64,000 nt of DNA, from assembly GCA_947458455.1 (NCBI GenBank), contig CANGYJ010000005.1, positions 124,001 to 188,000 of the forward strand. Reading direction: 5' to 3'. Source of the DNA: Verrucomicrobiaceae bacterium. Its GTDB lineage: Bacteria > Verrucomicrobiota > Verrucomicrobiia > Verrucomicrobiales > Verrucomicrobiaceae. Shown here in pieces: positions 34,204 through 42,302 of the stretch (its first letter is position 1; every line of letters begins with the position of its first letter). The position numbers were made by a program, and so were the translations under genes. The notes under the pieces are model-generated. The model was not told the DNA's origin and ran no database searches. It saw only the letters and a list, made by a program, of their open reading frames with translations.

Positions 34204-34950
34204 TCAGTCTTCCGTGGGATCGACGCCGCTTTGGAGTTTGCGGACGAGTTCCTTCACCTCGTGGGCGCGGCGGAGGTCGCGGAACTGGACTTCGATGCCG
34301 GCGTTGGCGGCGGTGGAGAAGTCGATGGTGCCGAGGCCGAGCATGCCTTTGAGACCGCTTTCATACACGTCGATGCTGCGGATGTCGCAGATGCGGGCTT
34401 CTTTGGAACTGCGGCCGAGAATGCCCCAGAGTAGCTCGACGCGTTGCGGGGTGACGATGTAGTCATGCGTCACCCGGGCGACGAAGACGCCGAAGAGCAC
34501 GATGATGGCGGCGACGAGGGCGATGAGGGCGTAAGTCGGCTCAAAGAGGAACAGCAGCCCGGCGGCGATGGCGAGGAGCAGGGCGAGGAAGAGCGTCTTC
34601 GCATAGGCGAGCCAGGAAGGATGCGCGTGATGCAGGATGGGCTCGCCGCTGGTGGTGTAGTTGTAGCGTTCGTCCTCGACTTCCTCTTCTTCGACCTCCT
34701 CCTCGATCTCCTCGGGCGGGCCTTCGAAGTCCGGCGTGATCTCGCGGAAGGCAGGACGAGCCATGGGAGCCTGCCGAGGCGGGCGCATGCCGCCGATGAC
34801 CTCGCCCACGGTGTGCGTGGCGCCCGTTTCATCACTCACGACCATCTCCCCGCGTGCCAGGGAACCCCGGGCGACGAGGGTGTAGAGATCTTCTTTGGAG
34901 AGAGGATCGCTAAAGGCCGGGTGGTTCTGGAGGGCGTAGCGGGCGGGCAT
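34204..34950 (-). CDS. Membrane protein with GYF_2-like N-terminus and bacterial PH (bPH2) domain
   Basis: 248 residues. Residues 1-52 resemble a GYF_2 domain (RYALQNHPAFSDPLSKEDLY), followed by a low-complexity acidic stretch (EEIEEEVEEEEVEDE), two membrane helices (about 115-160) and a bPH2 domain (YIVTPQRVELLWGILG, DIRSIDVYESGLKGMLGLG). bPH2 proteins are membrane-anchored with unknown role. It lies upstream of the kinase gene on the same strand but is separated by a long repeat element. Confidence 0.82.
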   Translation of the reverse strand: MPARYALQNHPAFSDPLSKEDLYTLVARGSLARGEMVVSDETGATHTVGEVIGGMRPPRQAPMARPAFREITPDFEGPPEEIEEEVEEEEVEDERYNYTTSGEPILHHAHPSWLAYAKTLFLALLLAIAAGLLFLFEPTYALIALVAAIIVLFGVFVARVTHDYIVTPQRVELLWGILGRSSKEARICDIRSIDVYESGLKGMLGLGTIDFSTAANAGIEVQFRDLRRAHEVKELVRKLQSGVDPTED

Positions 34951-35062
34951 GCCGGGAGATGGCAGCTACTTTGCCTCGGGAGCGGGCGGGAGCAAATGGT
35001 CTGAGGGGAGGGATTAGACGATAACGCTGACGCTGGCACAGGATGTTCATCGTTCCCCAGCA

Positions 35063-35076
35063 CGGCCTGAAGGCCG
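35063..35076. repeat. CGGCCT-GA-AGGCCG hairpin
   Basis: A small perfect hairpin in the gap between the PH-domain gene and the polymerase gene end, within cacggcctgaaggccgaacg. It may end transcription of the polymerase operon or be a dispersed element. Confidence 0.5.
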
Positions 35077-35097
35077 AACGACAAGCTCATCACCACA

Positions 35098-38000
35098 CTA
35101 GACAGGCGTTCTCATTCGGGCTTTCTGCACCCGTTGCACCTCCAGCGTGTAGCCTTGCAGGTTGTCAAAGGGACGCACGTCGGCGGTGATTTGCACGACG
35201 GGGTAGCGCACGGTATTCAGGCCGTAGAGGCGGTAAGCGGCCGCGAAGATCTCGCATTCGACGATGCCGCTGTAGTCGCAGATGGAGATGAATTTCATCG
35301 GCTGACCGTCCTGCTGCATGTGATGACGACTGACGATGATCAGGCCGCAGACGGTGACGCGGTGGCCGTGGTAGCGGTGCAGTTCGGCGATGGGGCAGTA
35401 GCTGCGCCAGTCGATGTGGGGATGAAGATCGAGCGGATGACCGGTGACGGTGTAGCCGAGGAGTTCGGTCTCATCCTGGAGCTTTTGCAGGGCGCTGGGC
35501 TCTTCGCGGAAGGTGGCGCGGAGTTCTCTTTCGTCGCTGTCTTGGAAAAGCCAGTCATCGCCGTGGCCGACATCGCGGGCGCTGTGCAGGCAGTGCCAAA
35601 AATGCTCGGTGCGGTTGCCTCCAAGGCGGTCAAAGGCACCGCAGCGGATGAGGTTGAGCGCTTCGTGGGCTTCGGGCCGCACACGAGTGATGAAGTCGCG
35701 GATGCTGGTGAAGGGCGTTTGATTTTGTCGCCAGCGGTTCAGCGTGGCGTCGCTGAGGTCCTTGATGCAGCGCAGGGGGACGCGGATGGCTTGGGTTAGT
35801 TCGGAATCGATGAGCGCGGGAGCGTTTTGGAGTGCTCCAGCCCTCTGGAGCTTTGCGCAGGCCGAGGGACGCTCGAAAGCGCCAGAGGACTGGCGCACTC
35901 CAGGACGCTGGCGCGAGGCCGTAAAAGCATCGGTAAACGCATTCACGCAGGGCGAAAGGAAGCCGATGCCGAGGCGGCGGCACTCCAGCGTATAAACAAG
36001 CGGTGAGTAGAAGCCTTTGCCGTTGCTGAGCACGGCGGCCATGAACTCGGCGGGGTGGTAATGCTTGGCGTAGGCTCCCTGATAGGCCTCCACGGCATAG
36101 GCGGTGCTATGAGCACGACAAAACGCGTAACCTTGAAATCCGGCGACGAGGTTCCAGACCTTTTCGATGGTCGCTTCGTCATGCAAACGGCCACGAGCAG
36201 CCGCGATGAACTCGAGGCGGATCTCCGCGATTTTTTTCATGTCCTGCTTCACCAAAGCGCGGCGCAGTACATCCGCACGACCGGGCGCCAATCCGGCGAA
36301 AGCCTCACAAATCTGCAAAATGTGCTCTTCGTAGGCCACGACGCCAAACGTGCTCCGCAGCACGCCCGCGAGGCTTTCGTGGGTGTAATCGACGGGTTCG
36401 AGTCCTTGGGCCCGGCGGGCGAATTGGGCCTTTTTGAGGCCGTTGGCGGCTCCAGGACGAATGACGGAAACGATGGCCACAAGGCGGTCAATGTCGCGCA
36501 CATCGGCCATGCAAGCGAGGCTGGTCATGGCGGGGCTTTCGATGTGGTGCACGCCGCGTGCATTGCCCGTCGCGATCATGTTCCAGACGCCAGGATCGCT
36601 CCACGGCTCGATGTGGCCTTCACGCGGCGGATTCTCCGTGCCACCGAGCAGGCCGACTTCGAGGGCGTGGAGATCGAGGGTTTGAAGGGTGCCGAGAGAC
36701 TCCGGTTTACCGCAGAGGGGCAGAGAGGCGGAGGAAGCAGAGGTGGGGATATCTGGATTGTTTGCTCGAATCTCTGCCCTCTCTGCCTCTCTGCTCCTCT
36801 GCGGCAAAATCGAGCTGCGAGTGGCTCGAATCGCACTTTGCGTGTCCCGCAGCACGGCGAGGCCGCCTTGGGCGAGGATGTCGAGTTTGATGAGGCCGAC
36901 GGCTTCGACGGCGTCCATGTCGAAGTGGGTGGTGGGCCAGCCTTTGCCGCTGATGAAGGTGGGTGTGAGGCTGCGGATGGGATCGCGGGAGAGCACGACG
37001 CCGCAGGGATGCATCTTGGCGTAGCGCGGGAAGTCGTCGAGCATGCCAGCCATGAGCAACGCGGTGCGCAGCGGCTCTTCTTGCCAGGCGCTGTGGTCAC
37101 ACTCACGTGACATGGCGACCGCATCGGCCGCGTGGCGGGCATCGGTCCACGGCATGTGCTCGGTGAGCCGGCGGATCTCGTTTTCAGCGACGCCGAGCAC
37201 CTTGGCGACATCGCCGAAGGCGGAGCGGGCCTGGAAGGTATTGAAACCGCCGACGATGGCGGCGTGCTCGGGGCCGTAGCGGTCGAGAAGGAGCCGCACG
37301 ACATCGTCTTTGCGATCATGCGCGAAGTCGATGTCGATATCCGGCAACTTTTGCAGCGCCATGCGGTCGCGATTGAGGAAGCGCTTGAAATACAGCTCAA
37401 AGCGGATGGGGCAGACGTTGCTGATGCCGAGGGCGTAGCACACGAGCGAGTCAGCGGCGCTGCCACGCGTGATCCAGCCGATGCCGAGCGCGGCGCACTC
37501 TTGGAGCAGGTGCCAAACGGTGAGAAAATACTCCTCGTAGCCGACTTCGGCGATGATGCTGAGCTCTTCGCGGAGCTGCGGCTCGTGTTGTTTGGCTTTG
37601 GCTCCGTAGCGATTTCGCAGTCCAGCATGAGCGAGCTGGTCAAGCATGGCGGCAGGTGTGGAACCATCTGCGGGCGTGTAGCGTGGAAAGCGCAGGGTTT
37701 TGAAGTCGAAGGCGAACTCGCAGCGCTCGATGATGTTGGGTACTGGTAAGCCGTGTTTAAATGAAAAATCACCTCGTCGCTTCTGCGGATGCGGTTCGTG
37801 CAGGAGCGTGAGGGTTTTCATGCTTTGCAGGATGTCGAAGAAGACTTTGTCTTGCGGCTTGTGGTAACGGATTTCGGGCTGGGATGAGGCGGGGGCAAGG
37901 ATGAGGCCGCTTTGGTGCTCGTGGAGCAGTTGCGGCGTGATTTTCGGTGCGGAGAGCAGGTCGCAGAGGTTGGCGTAGCCGGTTTGATCCTGCACATAGG

Positions 38001-39564
38001 CGAGGAGCGGCTTTTGGTCGCAGCGCAGCTCGGCGCCGATGATGGGCTTGATCCCGGCGGCGGTGGCGGCTTGAAAAAAAGGCACCGCCGCATGCAGATT
38101 CGGGTCCATGAGCGCGACGGCAGGCATGTCATGCGCCACGGCAGCTTCGATGATGGCGGGGATGGTGAGCGTGGAGTCGAGGAAGCTGTAGCAGCTCTTC
38201 ACATTGAGTGCGGCACGTGGTCTGGAGCCAAGGAGAGGGACTTGCCAAGTCCCGTGGTGAATGGCCGCGCTGGAGGATGGACTTGGCAAGTCCATCTCCT
38301 TGGTTTTTGGCACTTCACGGCCAGGTCGCTCTCGCAAGACGCGGTTCGTCACGCTGACGGTGGGGTTGGTGACGAGTTTTGGCTTCGGTAGTGTTTGGCG
38401 TGGAGCGTTTTTTTGCTGCGAGAGCCAGAGGTCATGTCCACGCATGATGCTGCGCTGCGAGCTGCGAAGGTCGTCGATGACGAGGGCGAGCGTGTGGAGC
38501 CGCTCACGCTTCACATCGGCCACTTCCAAGGGTAAAACGGCGCTGAAACCGCTCTCGTAGATTTTGGTGAAGCGCAGGCCGATGAGGCGGACGCTCACGC
38601 GGCGCTCCCAGGCTCGTTTCAGCAGGGCAGAGAGCAGCGGGTAGAGGTCGTGTTCGAGGTCGGTGGGCTCATCGAGGCTGGCGGAGCGGGTGACCTCGTC
38701 CATGTCGTTGTAGCGCAAACGCAGCGTGACGGTGCGGATGCTTTTTCCATCTTCACGCACGCGGCGCATGAGCGTGTCGGCCATGGCGCGGAGGCGGGCG
38801 GTGATGAAGGCAGTGTCGGTGGTGTCTTGATGGAAGGTTTCCTGCTCGCCGTAGCTTTTCGCCGCCGGCGCATCGCAGATGACGGGGCGCTGATCATGGC
38901 CGAGGGCATAGTCACGCAGCGTGGGGGCACCACTGCCGACGAGCAGTGACAGCTCATCCAGCGGCGTATGGGCGATGTGCTCCACGCGGCGAAGCCCGGC
39001 GGTGTCGAGCCTGGCGGCGAGCTGCGGACCGACGAGGGGCAGCCATTTGTTCTCTAAAGGCCAGAGGAAGCCCTGCTCATGCCCTGGAGCCACTTCGATG
39101 AAGCAGTGCGGCTTGCGCAGCTTGCTGGCGATCTGGGAGATGAGCTTGTTTGCCCCGACGCCGACGGAAACGGAGAGTTTGAGGCTTTGAGCGATGGCTT
39201 TCTGCATCTTCGCGGCGGCATCGCAGGCCTTGGTTTGCCGTGCGCCATGGAGATCGAGGTAGCATTCATCAATCGAGGCCTGCTCGACGATGGGCGTGAA
39301 GTCATAGGCATACGAGAACATGAGATGCGAGAAGCGCTCGTATTTGTCGAAGTCACACGGCAACACGATGAGGCCGGGGCAGAGCTTTTTCGCCCGAGCG
39401 GTGGGCATGGGCGTGTAGATGCCCATTTTCCGTGCCTCGTAGCTGGCAGAGGCGATGATGCCTCGCCGCTCACCGCCGACCGCGATGGGCCGGCCGCGCA
39501 GCTTGGGATCAGCCGCCTGCTCGACGGAGGCGAAGAACGCATCCGCATCGAAGTGCAGAATCAT
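35098..39564 (-). CDS. Fused Y-family polymerase and DnaE2-like C-family polymerase
   Basis: 1488 residues. Residues 1-400 are a DinB/UmuC-type Y-family polymerase with intact carboxylates: Asp6 (FDADAFFASVEQ) and Asp99-Glu100 (ASIDECYLDL). A linker (421-447) is encoded by a palindrome. Residues about 450-1488 are a DnaE2/ImuC-like C-family polymerase: a degenerate PHP domain (LNVKSCYSFLDS lacks the usual His cluster), TRGSAADS (699-706), catalytic PDIDIDF (741-747), a third Asp at 895 (LIKLDIL), HSTAYAVEAYQG (1152-1163) and a C-terminal OB fold (VTVCGLIIV). It should bypass DNA lesions. It starts 6 bases after the UmuD-like stop under SOS control. Three palindromic elements are inserted in frame. 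Confidence 0.92.
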   Translation of the reverse strand: MILHFDADAFFASVEQAADPKLRGRPIAVGGERRGIIASASYEARKMGIYTPMPTARAKKLCPGLIVLPCDFDKYERFSHLMFSYAYDFTPIVEQASIDECYLDLHGARQTKACDAAAKMQKAIAQSLKLSVSVGVGANKLISQIASKLRKPHCFIEVAPGHEQGFLWPLENKWLPLVGPQLAARLDTAGLRRVEHIAHTPLDELSLLVGSGAPTLRDYALGHDQRPVICDAPAAKSYGEQETFHQDTTDTAFITARLRAMADTLMRRVREDGKSIRTVTLRLRYNDMDEVTRSASLDEPTDLEHDLYPLLSALLKRAWERRVSVRLIGLRFTKIYESGFSAVLPLEVADVKRERLHTLALVIDDLRSSQRSIMRGHDLWLSQQKNAPRQTLPKPKLVTNPTVSVTNRVLRERPGREVPKTKEMDLPSPSSSAAIHHGTWQVPLLGSRPRAALNVKSCYSFLDSTLTIPAIIEAAVAHDMPAVALMDPNLHAAVPFFQAATAAGIKPIIGAELRCDQKPLLAYVQDQTGYANLCDLLSAPKITPQLLHEHQSGLILAPASSQPEIRYHKPQDKVFFDILQSMKTLTLLHEPHPQKRRGDFSFKHGLPVPNIIERCEFAFDFKTLRFPRYTPADGSTPAAMLDQLAHAGLRNRYGAKAKQHEPQLREELSIIAEVGYEEYFLTVWHLLQECAALGIGWITRGSAADSLVCYALGISNVCPIRFELYFKRFLNRDRMALQKLPDIDIDFAHDRKDDVVRLLLDRYGPEHAAIVGGFNTFQARSAFGDVAKVLGVAENEIRRLTEHMPWTDARHAADAVAMSRECDHSAWQEEPLRTALLMAGMLDDFPRYAKMHPCGVVLSRDPIRSLTPTFISGKGWPTTHFDMDAVEAVGLIKLDILAQGGLAVLRDTQSAIRATRSSILPQRSREAERAEIRANNPDIPTSASSASLPLCGKPESLGTLQTLDLHALEVGLLGGTENPPREGHIEPWSDPGVWNMIATGNARGVHHIESPAMTSLACMADVRDIDRLVAIVSVIRPGAANGLKKAQFARRAQGLEPVDYTHESLAGVLRSTFGVVAYEEHILQICEAFAGLAPGRADVLRRALVKQDMKKIAEIRLEFIAAARGRLHDEATIEKVWNLVAGFQGYAFCRAHSTAYAVEAYQGAYAKHYHPAEFMAAVLSNGKGFYSPLVYTLECRRLGIGFLSPCVNAFTDAFTASRQRPGVRQSSGAFERPSACAKLQRAGALQNAPALIDSELTQAIRVPLRCIKDLSDATLNRWRQNQTPFTSIRDFITRVRPEAHEALNLIRCGAFDRLGGNRTEHFWHCLHSARDVGHGDDWLFQDSDERELRATFREEPSALQKLQDETELLGYTVTGHPLDLHPHIDWRSYCPIAELHRYHGHRVTVCGLIIVSRHHMQQDGQPMKFISICDYSGIVECEIFAAAYRLYGLNTVRYPVVQITADVRPFDNLQGYTLEVQRVQKARMRTPV
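35821..35909. repeat. In-frame palindromic element 3 in the polymerase fusion
   Basis: Arms 35821-35854 and 35876-35909 pair in about 29 of 34 positions. It encodes residues about 1217-1252 (Arg/Ser/Ala-rich, including PGVRQSSGAFERP) between the fingers and the region before the OB fold, a place where related polymerases continue directly. Confidence 0.85.
36710..36804. repeat. In-frame palindromic element 2 in the polymerase fusion
   Basis: Arms 36710-36732 and 36782-36804 pair in 21 of 23 positions. It encodes residues within 913-960 (ILPQRSREAERAEIR and SASSASLPLCGKPE), directly after the third catalytic Asp region. Confidence 0.85.
38228..38303. repeat. In-frame palindromic element 1 at the junction of the two polymerases
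   Basis: Arms 38228-38252 and 38279-38303 pair in 24 of 25 positions. It encodes residues about 421-447 (TKEMDLPSPSSSAAIHHG), which is the linker between the Y-family and C-family parts. Confidence 0.88.
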
Positions 39565-39570
39565 GACGCA

Positions 39571-40026
39571 TCACCTTTCCGAAAGCCGCAGCAGGGCGAT
39601 GAGCACGCCTTGAATGACCAGTTCGCGAGCGGGAATGAGATCGGGATACTTCGGGTTCGAGGCGCGGAGGTAAGGCACGCCGTTTTGCACCACGAAACGC
39701 TTCAACGTCGTCTCGCCGTCGATCAGCGCCGCGACGATGTCGCCATGCCGTGCCTCGCGGAACTCCATGATGACCACATCGCCCTCCAAGATGGCCGCAT
39801 TGCGCATGGAGTCGCCACGGACCTTCAGTGCAAAGGTACGGGCGTTTTTTGGCAGGCGCAGCGTCGTGGGATCGATGTCGATACAGCCATCCATGCGCCC
39901 CTCCGTCATGGATTCCGGCTTTCCGGCAATGATGCTGCCGATCAGGGGAACCTGATGCCGCAGCCAGGAACGAGTCTGCGAGAGCCAAAGGAGCTGGAGG
40001 ACGTGATTTTGGCGTGGAGTGAGCAT
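39571..40026 (-). CDS. UmuD-like (HTH-less LexA-type) S24 autoprotease
   Basis: 151 residues. The S24 fold is complete: cleavage site Ala34-Gly35 (GSIIAGKPE), nucleophile Ser73 (VRGDSMRN) and Lys109 (TTLKRF). Only about 25 residues precede it (MLTPRQNHVLQLLW), which matches the first helix of LexA without the recognition helix and wing, so it should not bind operator DNA. This is the size and form of UmuD. In UmuD, RecA-driven self-cleavage switches on lesion-bypass synthesis. Its stop lies 6 bases before the polymerase fusion, completing a umuDC-like pair. A true lexA must be elsewhere. Confidence 0.87.
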   Translation of the reverse strand: MLTPRQNHVLQLLWLSQTRSWLRHQVPLIGSIIAGKPESMTEGRMDGCIDIDPTTLRLPKNARTFALKVRGDSMRNAAILEGDVVIMEFREARHGDIVAALIDGETTLKRFVVQNGVPYLRASNPKYPDLIPARELVIQGVLIALLRLSER

Positions 40027-40032
40027 GCCCCG

Positions 40033-40060
40033 CCAATACTGTTCACTAGAACAATTTCAA
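40033..40060 (-). promoter_or_regulatory. SOS operator and promoter of the UmuD-like/polymerase operon
   Basis: On the minus strand: -35 TTGAAA (40060-40055), 16-base spacer, -10-like TATTGG (40038-40033). The 14-bp perfect palindrome TGTTCACTAGAACA (40040-40053) fits wholly in the spacer. TGTTC-N4-GAACA is the motif I recall reported for verrucomicrobial LexA. Only 6 bases separate the -10 from the ATG, so the mRNA may be leaderless. It overlaps the SRAP stop codon. Confidence 0.8.
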
Positions 40061-40816
40061 GAGCGGTGTTTCGTCATTTTCAGTCACGACGGGTTCGTCC
40101 CCCGCTTGCGGCACGGGCGGGGCGATGGCGGCGCAGACGGCCTCCGTTTTGTTGCGAGCCTGATTGGCGAGCGTGGAGACGCGGTAAGCCTCCAGATGCT
40201 CGCTTTCATAGGGTTTGAAGAAGGCGCGGAGGTCATCAGCACGCAGGCCGGGATCGAGCCAGGCAGAGGCCGCCTCGTCTTCGAGGATGAGCGGGCTGCG
40301 GTCGTGGAATTTGCCCATGTAGCGCCCCGGAGGCGTGGTGAGCACGCTCATGGAGGTGATGACCTCCTCCGCACTCTCCCACACATCCCAGATGCCGCCG
40401 AGCAGCAGCGGTGCCTCATCGGCACGATGGATGAAGTAAGGTGTGCGGCTATCCGGCCACTCATGCCAGCCACGCACGGGGATGAGGCAGCGCTGCTTCA
40501 AAATCGGCCCGCGATACGAGGCCAGTTCAAAGACGGACTCGCAGCGTGCATTGAAGGTGTGCAGGAACTTCTTCGTCACCTCCGCCTTGCTGCCCTTGGC
40601 CCACGAAGGAACCAAGCCAAAGCGCATGCGTTCCAGGGTCCATTCACCATTCATGAGCGTCAGAGCGTCCGCGTAGTCGCTGGGGCAGATGTTGTTCACG
40701 ATCTGCGCGACAGCTTTTTTATCTTCACGCTCCTTTTTGCGCCGCTCGATGCGTAGCGCACGCCCAGCGAGTGAGAGAGCGGGGATCTTCGCGAATTGGT
40801 TCAAGCGACCGCACAT
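40046..40816 (-). CDS. SRAP (HMCES/YedK) abasic-site processing protein
   Basis: 256 residues. SRAP proteins form a covalent bond through Cys2 with abasic sites in single-stranded DNA and so shield them. The start MCGR exposes Cys2; the other active-site residues are Asn89 (TFNARCES), Glu119 (GWHEW) and His171 (KFHDRSPLI). The ATG at 40825 would add three residues ahead of Cys2 and is rejected. The stop codon lies inside the SOS operator of the next gene. The 5' end is 14 bases from tRNA-Ser, and I find no second operator upstream, so its own SOS control is unproven. Confidence 0.92.
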   Translation of the reverse strand: MCGRLNQFAKIPALSLAGRALRIERRKKEREDKKAVAQIVNNICPSDYADALTLMNGEWTLERMRFGLVPSWAKGSKAEVTKKFLHTFNARCESVFELASYRGPILKQRCLIPVRGWHEWPDSRTPYFIHRADEAPLLLGGIWDVWESAEEVITSMSVLTTPPGRYMGKFHDRSPLILEDEAASAWLDPGLRADDLRAFFKPYESEHLEAYRVSTLANQARNKTEAVCAAIAPPVPQAGDEPVVTENDETPLLKLF

Positions 40817-40830
40817 GCGAATCAAAATAG

Positions 40831-40921
40831 TGGCGGACAGGGAGGGATTCGAACCCTCGGTACCGGATTAGGGTACACACGCTTTCCAGGCGTGCTCATT
40901 AGACCACTCTGACACCTGTCC
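40831..40921 (-). tRNA. tRNA-Ser (anticodon GGA)
   Basis: Read on the minus strand: acceptor stem GGACAGG/CCTGTCC (40921-40915 with 40841-40835), anticodon loop CTGGAAA with anticodon GGA, the long serine variable arm, the T loop GGTTCGAATCC and an encoded CCA (40833-40831). The class II variable arm and the G discriminator fit serine. Confidence 0.95.
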
Positions 40922-41027
40922 TGAGCTTCGTTTTCCTGGGAGGCAGGAAGCGAGCGCGGATAGTGGCGCAGGCAGGCGTGGTGGCAAGCTGATTTTGCCC
41001 TCGAATCATGCTCTCGATGCCGGGCGT

Positions 41028-42284
41028 TCAAACCGTGCCGCGCCTCATCTGTCCCGGAGCGGTGTTTTCCAATGATCGAAAGGTGAAGCCATACCGCTTC
41101 GGCCAAAGCACACAGGCCGCCGTCACCATGGCGAGATGGTAGTGCGGCATCTCGATGCGTCCCTGACCAGCGGGAGTATAAGCGATGAGGGCAAAGAGGA
41201 GATAGCCTGCCTTTCCACCCGTGAGCACGCTGCGTCCGATCAGCCATAGCCACGTCAGCACAAACAAACCCAGGCCCACCACGCCCATCTCCATCCAGAG
41301 TGAGACGTATTCATTGTGCGGGGCAAAGAGCGTGCCCGATATGCCGGTGCCATGGCCGAAGACCGGCTTTTCCATCGTTGCCTCCCAGGCATCGGCCACG
41401 TCTTTGGCACGTTCGGGAGACTTCAGCTTTTCGAAGTCGAGATTGAGGATGGCATCGAGGCGATCGGCGGTGTTTTTATCCTTCATCGCCCCCTGGCCGG
41501 TCTTGCTTTGCAACACGGCCACGCCCGCGCCGAGCGCCGGGATGGTGATGGCGGCCACGAGGGCAAGGAAGCCGAGGTTTCGCCGCGCATTCATGAGGAT
41601 GTACACACCGCACATGAGCACGAGCACGACCATGCCACTGCGTCCGTAAGTGAGGCCCACACCCGGGATGGCGACGCCGATCATGAGGCAGTTGAAGCGG
41701 AAATTCTTCGAGAGCGCGAAGATGATCCCGAGCATCTCGCACAGCACGACGGGCGGGAAATTTGGGTGCCCATTGAAGCCGGCGTAGCGTCCGTTGATGC
41801 TGGTGAATTTCGCCATGCCCATCGCCTCATAGATTTCGGAGCCGGTGGTCAGCAGCATGGCAAACACCGCCGCCCACAGCGTGGTCTTCTGCCATTTCTC
41901 CGTCGAGAGCACAGCCATGGTGGCGATGATGACGAGCATCACGCGGGCAAGATCCATCGCCACCTGATCCTGAGCCGAGGAATCAAAGCGGCGCAGCACC
42001 ATGGCATCAAAAAATCTCACCGCAGGCAGCAAGGCCACGCCAAGCGTGGCGAGGCAGAGCTTCGGGCGGTTCATGAGCGAAACGACGATGCAAACGAAGA
42101 CCGAGCCAAAGGTGAAGAGCGCCGGTTTGATCGGCGAGATGCCCGCATTGTAGCTGCCGATCACCGCATCCGCGGCGAGCGCCCCGAGCATGCTACCGCA
42201 AACCCACACGAGGACCCATTCGCGAAAACGGGTCCAACCGGAGGGGTGGGGCATGGGGGCGGCGTAGGTCATGGCTGAATGCAA
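41028..42284 (-). CDS. O-antigen ligase/polymerase-like membrane protein
   Basis: 418 residues with about ten to twelve membrane helices and a large loop near residues 260-330. The family signature is in KPVFGHGTGISGTLFAPHNE followed by a helix (MGVVGLGLFVLTWLW), typical of Wzy_C/WaaL-type proteins, which join or polymerise lipid-linked glycans at the outer face of the inner membrane. ATG 42284, or MTYAAPMP four codons later, may be the start. It belongs with asnB, the double glycosyltransferase and the flippase downstream on the same strand. Confidence 0.85.
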   Translation of the reverse strand: MHSAMTYAAPMPHPSGWTRFREWVLVWVCGSMLGALAADAVIGSYNAGISPIKPALFTFGSVFVCIVVSLMNRPKLCLATLGVALLPAVRFFDAMVLRRFDSSAQDQVAMDLARVMLVIIATMAVLSTEKWQKTTLWAAVFAMLLTTGSEIYEAMGMAKFTSINGRYAGFNGHPNFPPVVLCEMLGIIFALSKNFRFNCLMIGVAIPGVGLTYGRSGMVVLVLMCGVYILMNARRNLGFLALVAAITIPALGAGVAVLQSKTGQGAMKDKNTADRLDAILNLDFEKLKSPERAKDVADAWEATMEKPVFGHGTGISGTLFAPHNEYVSLWMEMGVVGLGLFVLTWLWLIGRSVLTGGKAGYLLFALIAYTPAGQGRIEMPHYHLAMVTAACVLWPKRYGFTFRSLENTAPGQMRRGTV

Positions 42285-42302
42285 AAGCCTCCTGAAATAT
42301 GG

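Noticed and set aside
39571..40026. Calling this gene lexA
   Set aside because: The S24 domain fits but the helix-turn-helix is missing, so operator binding is not expected; UmuD-like is the better description.
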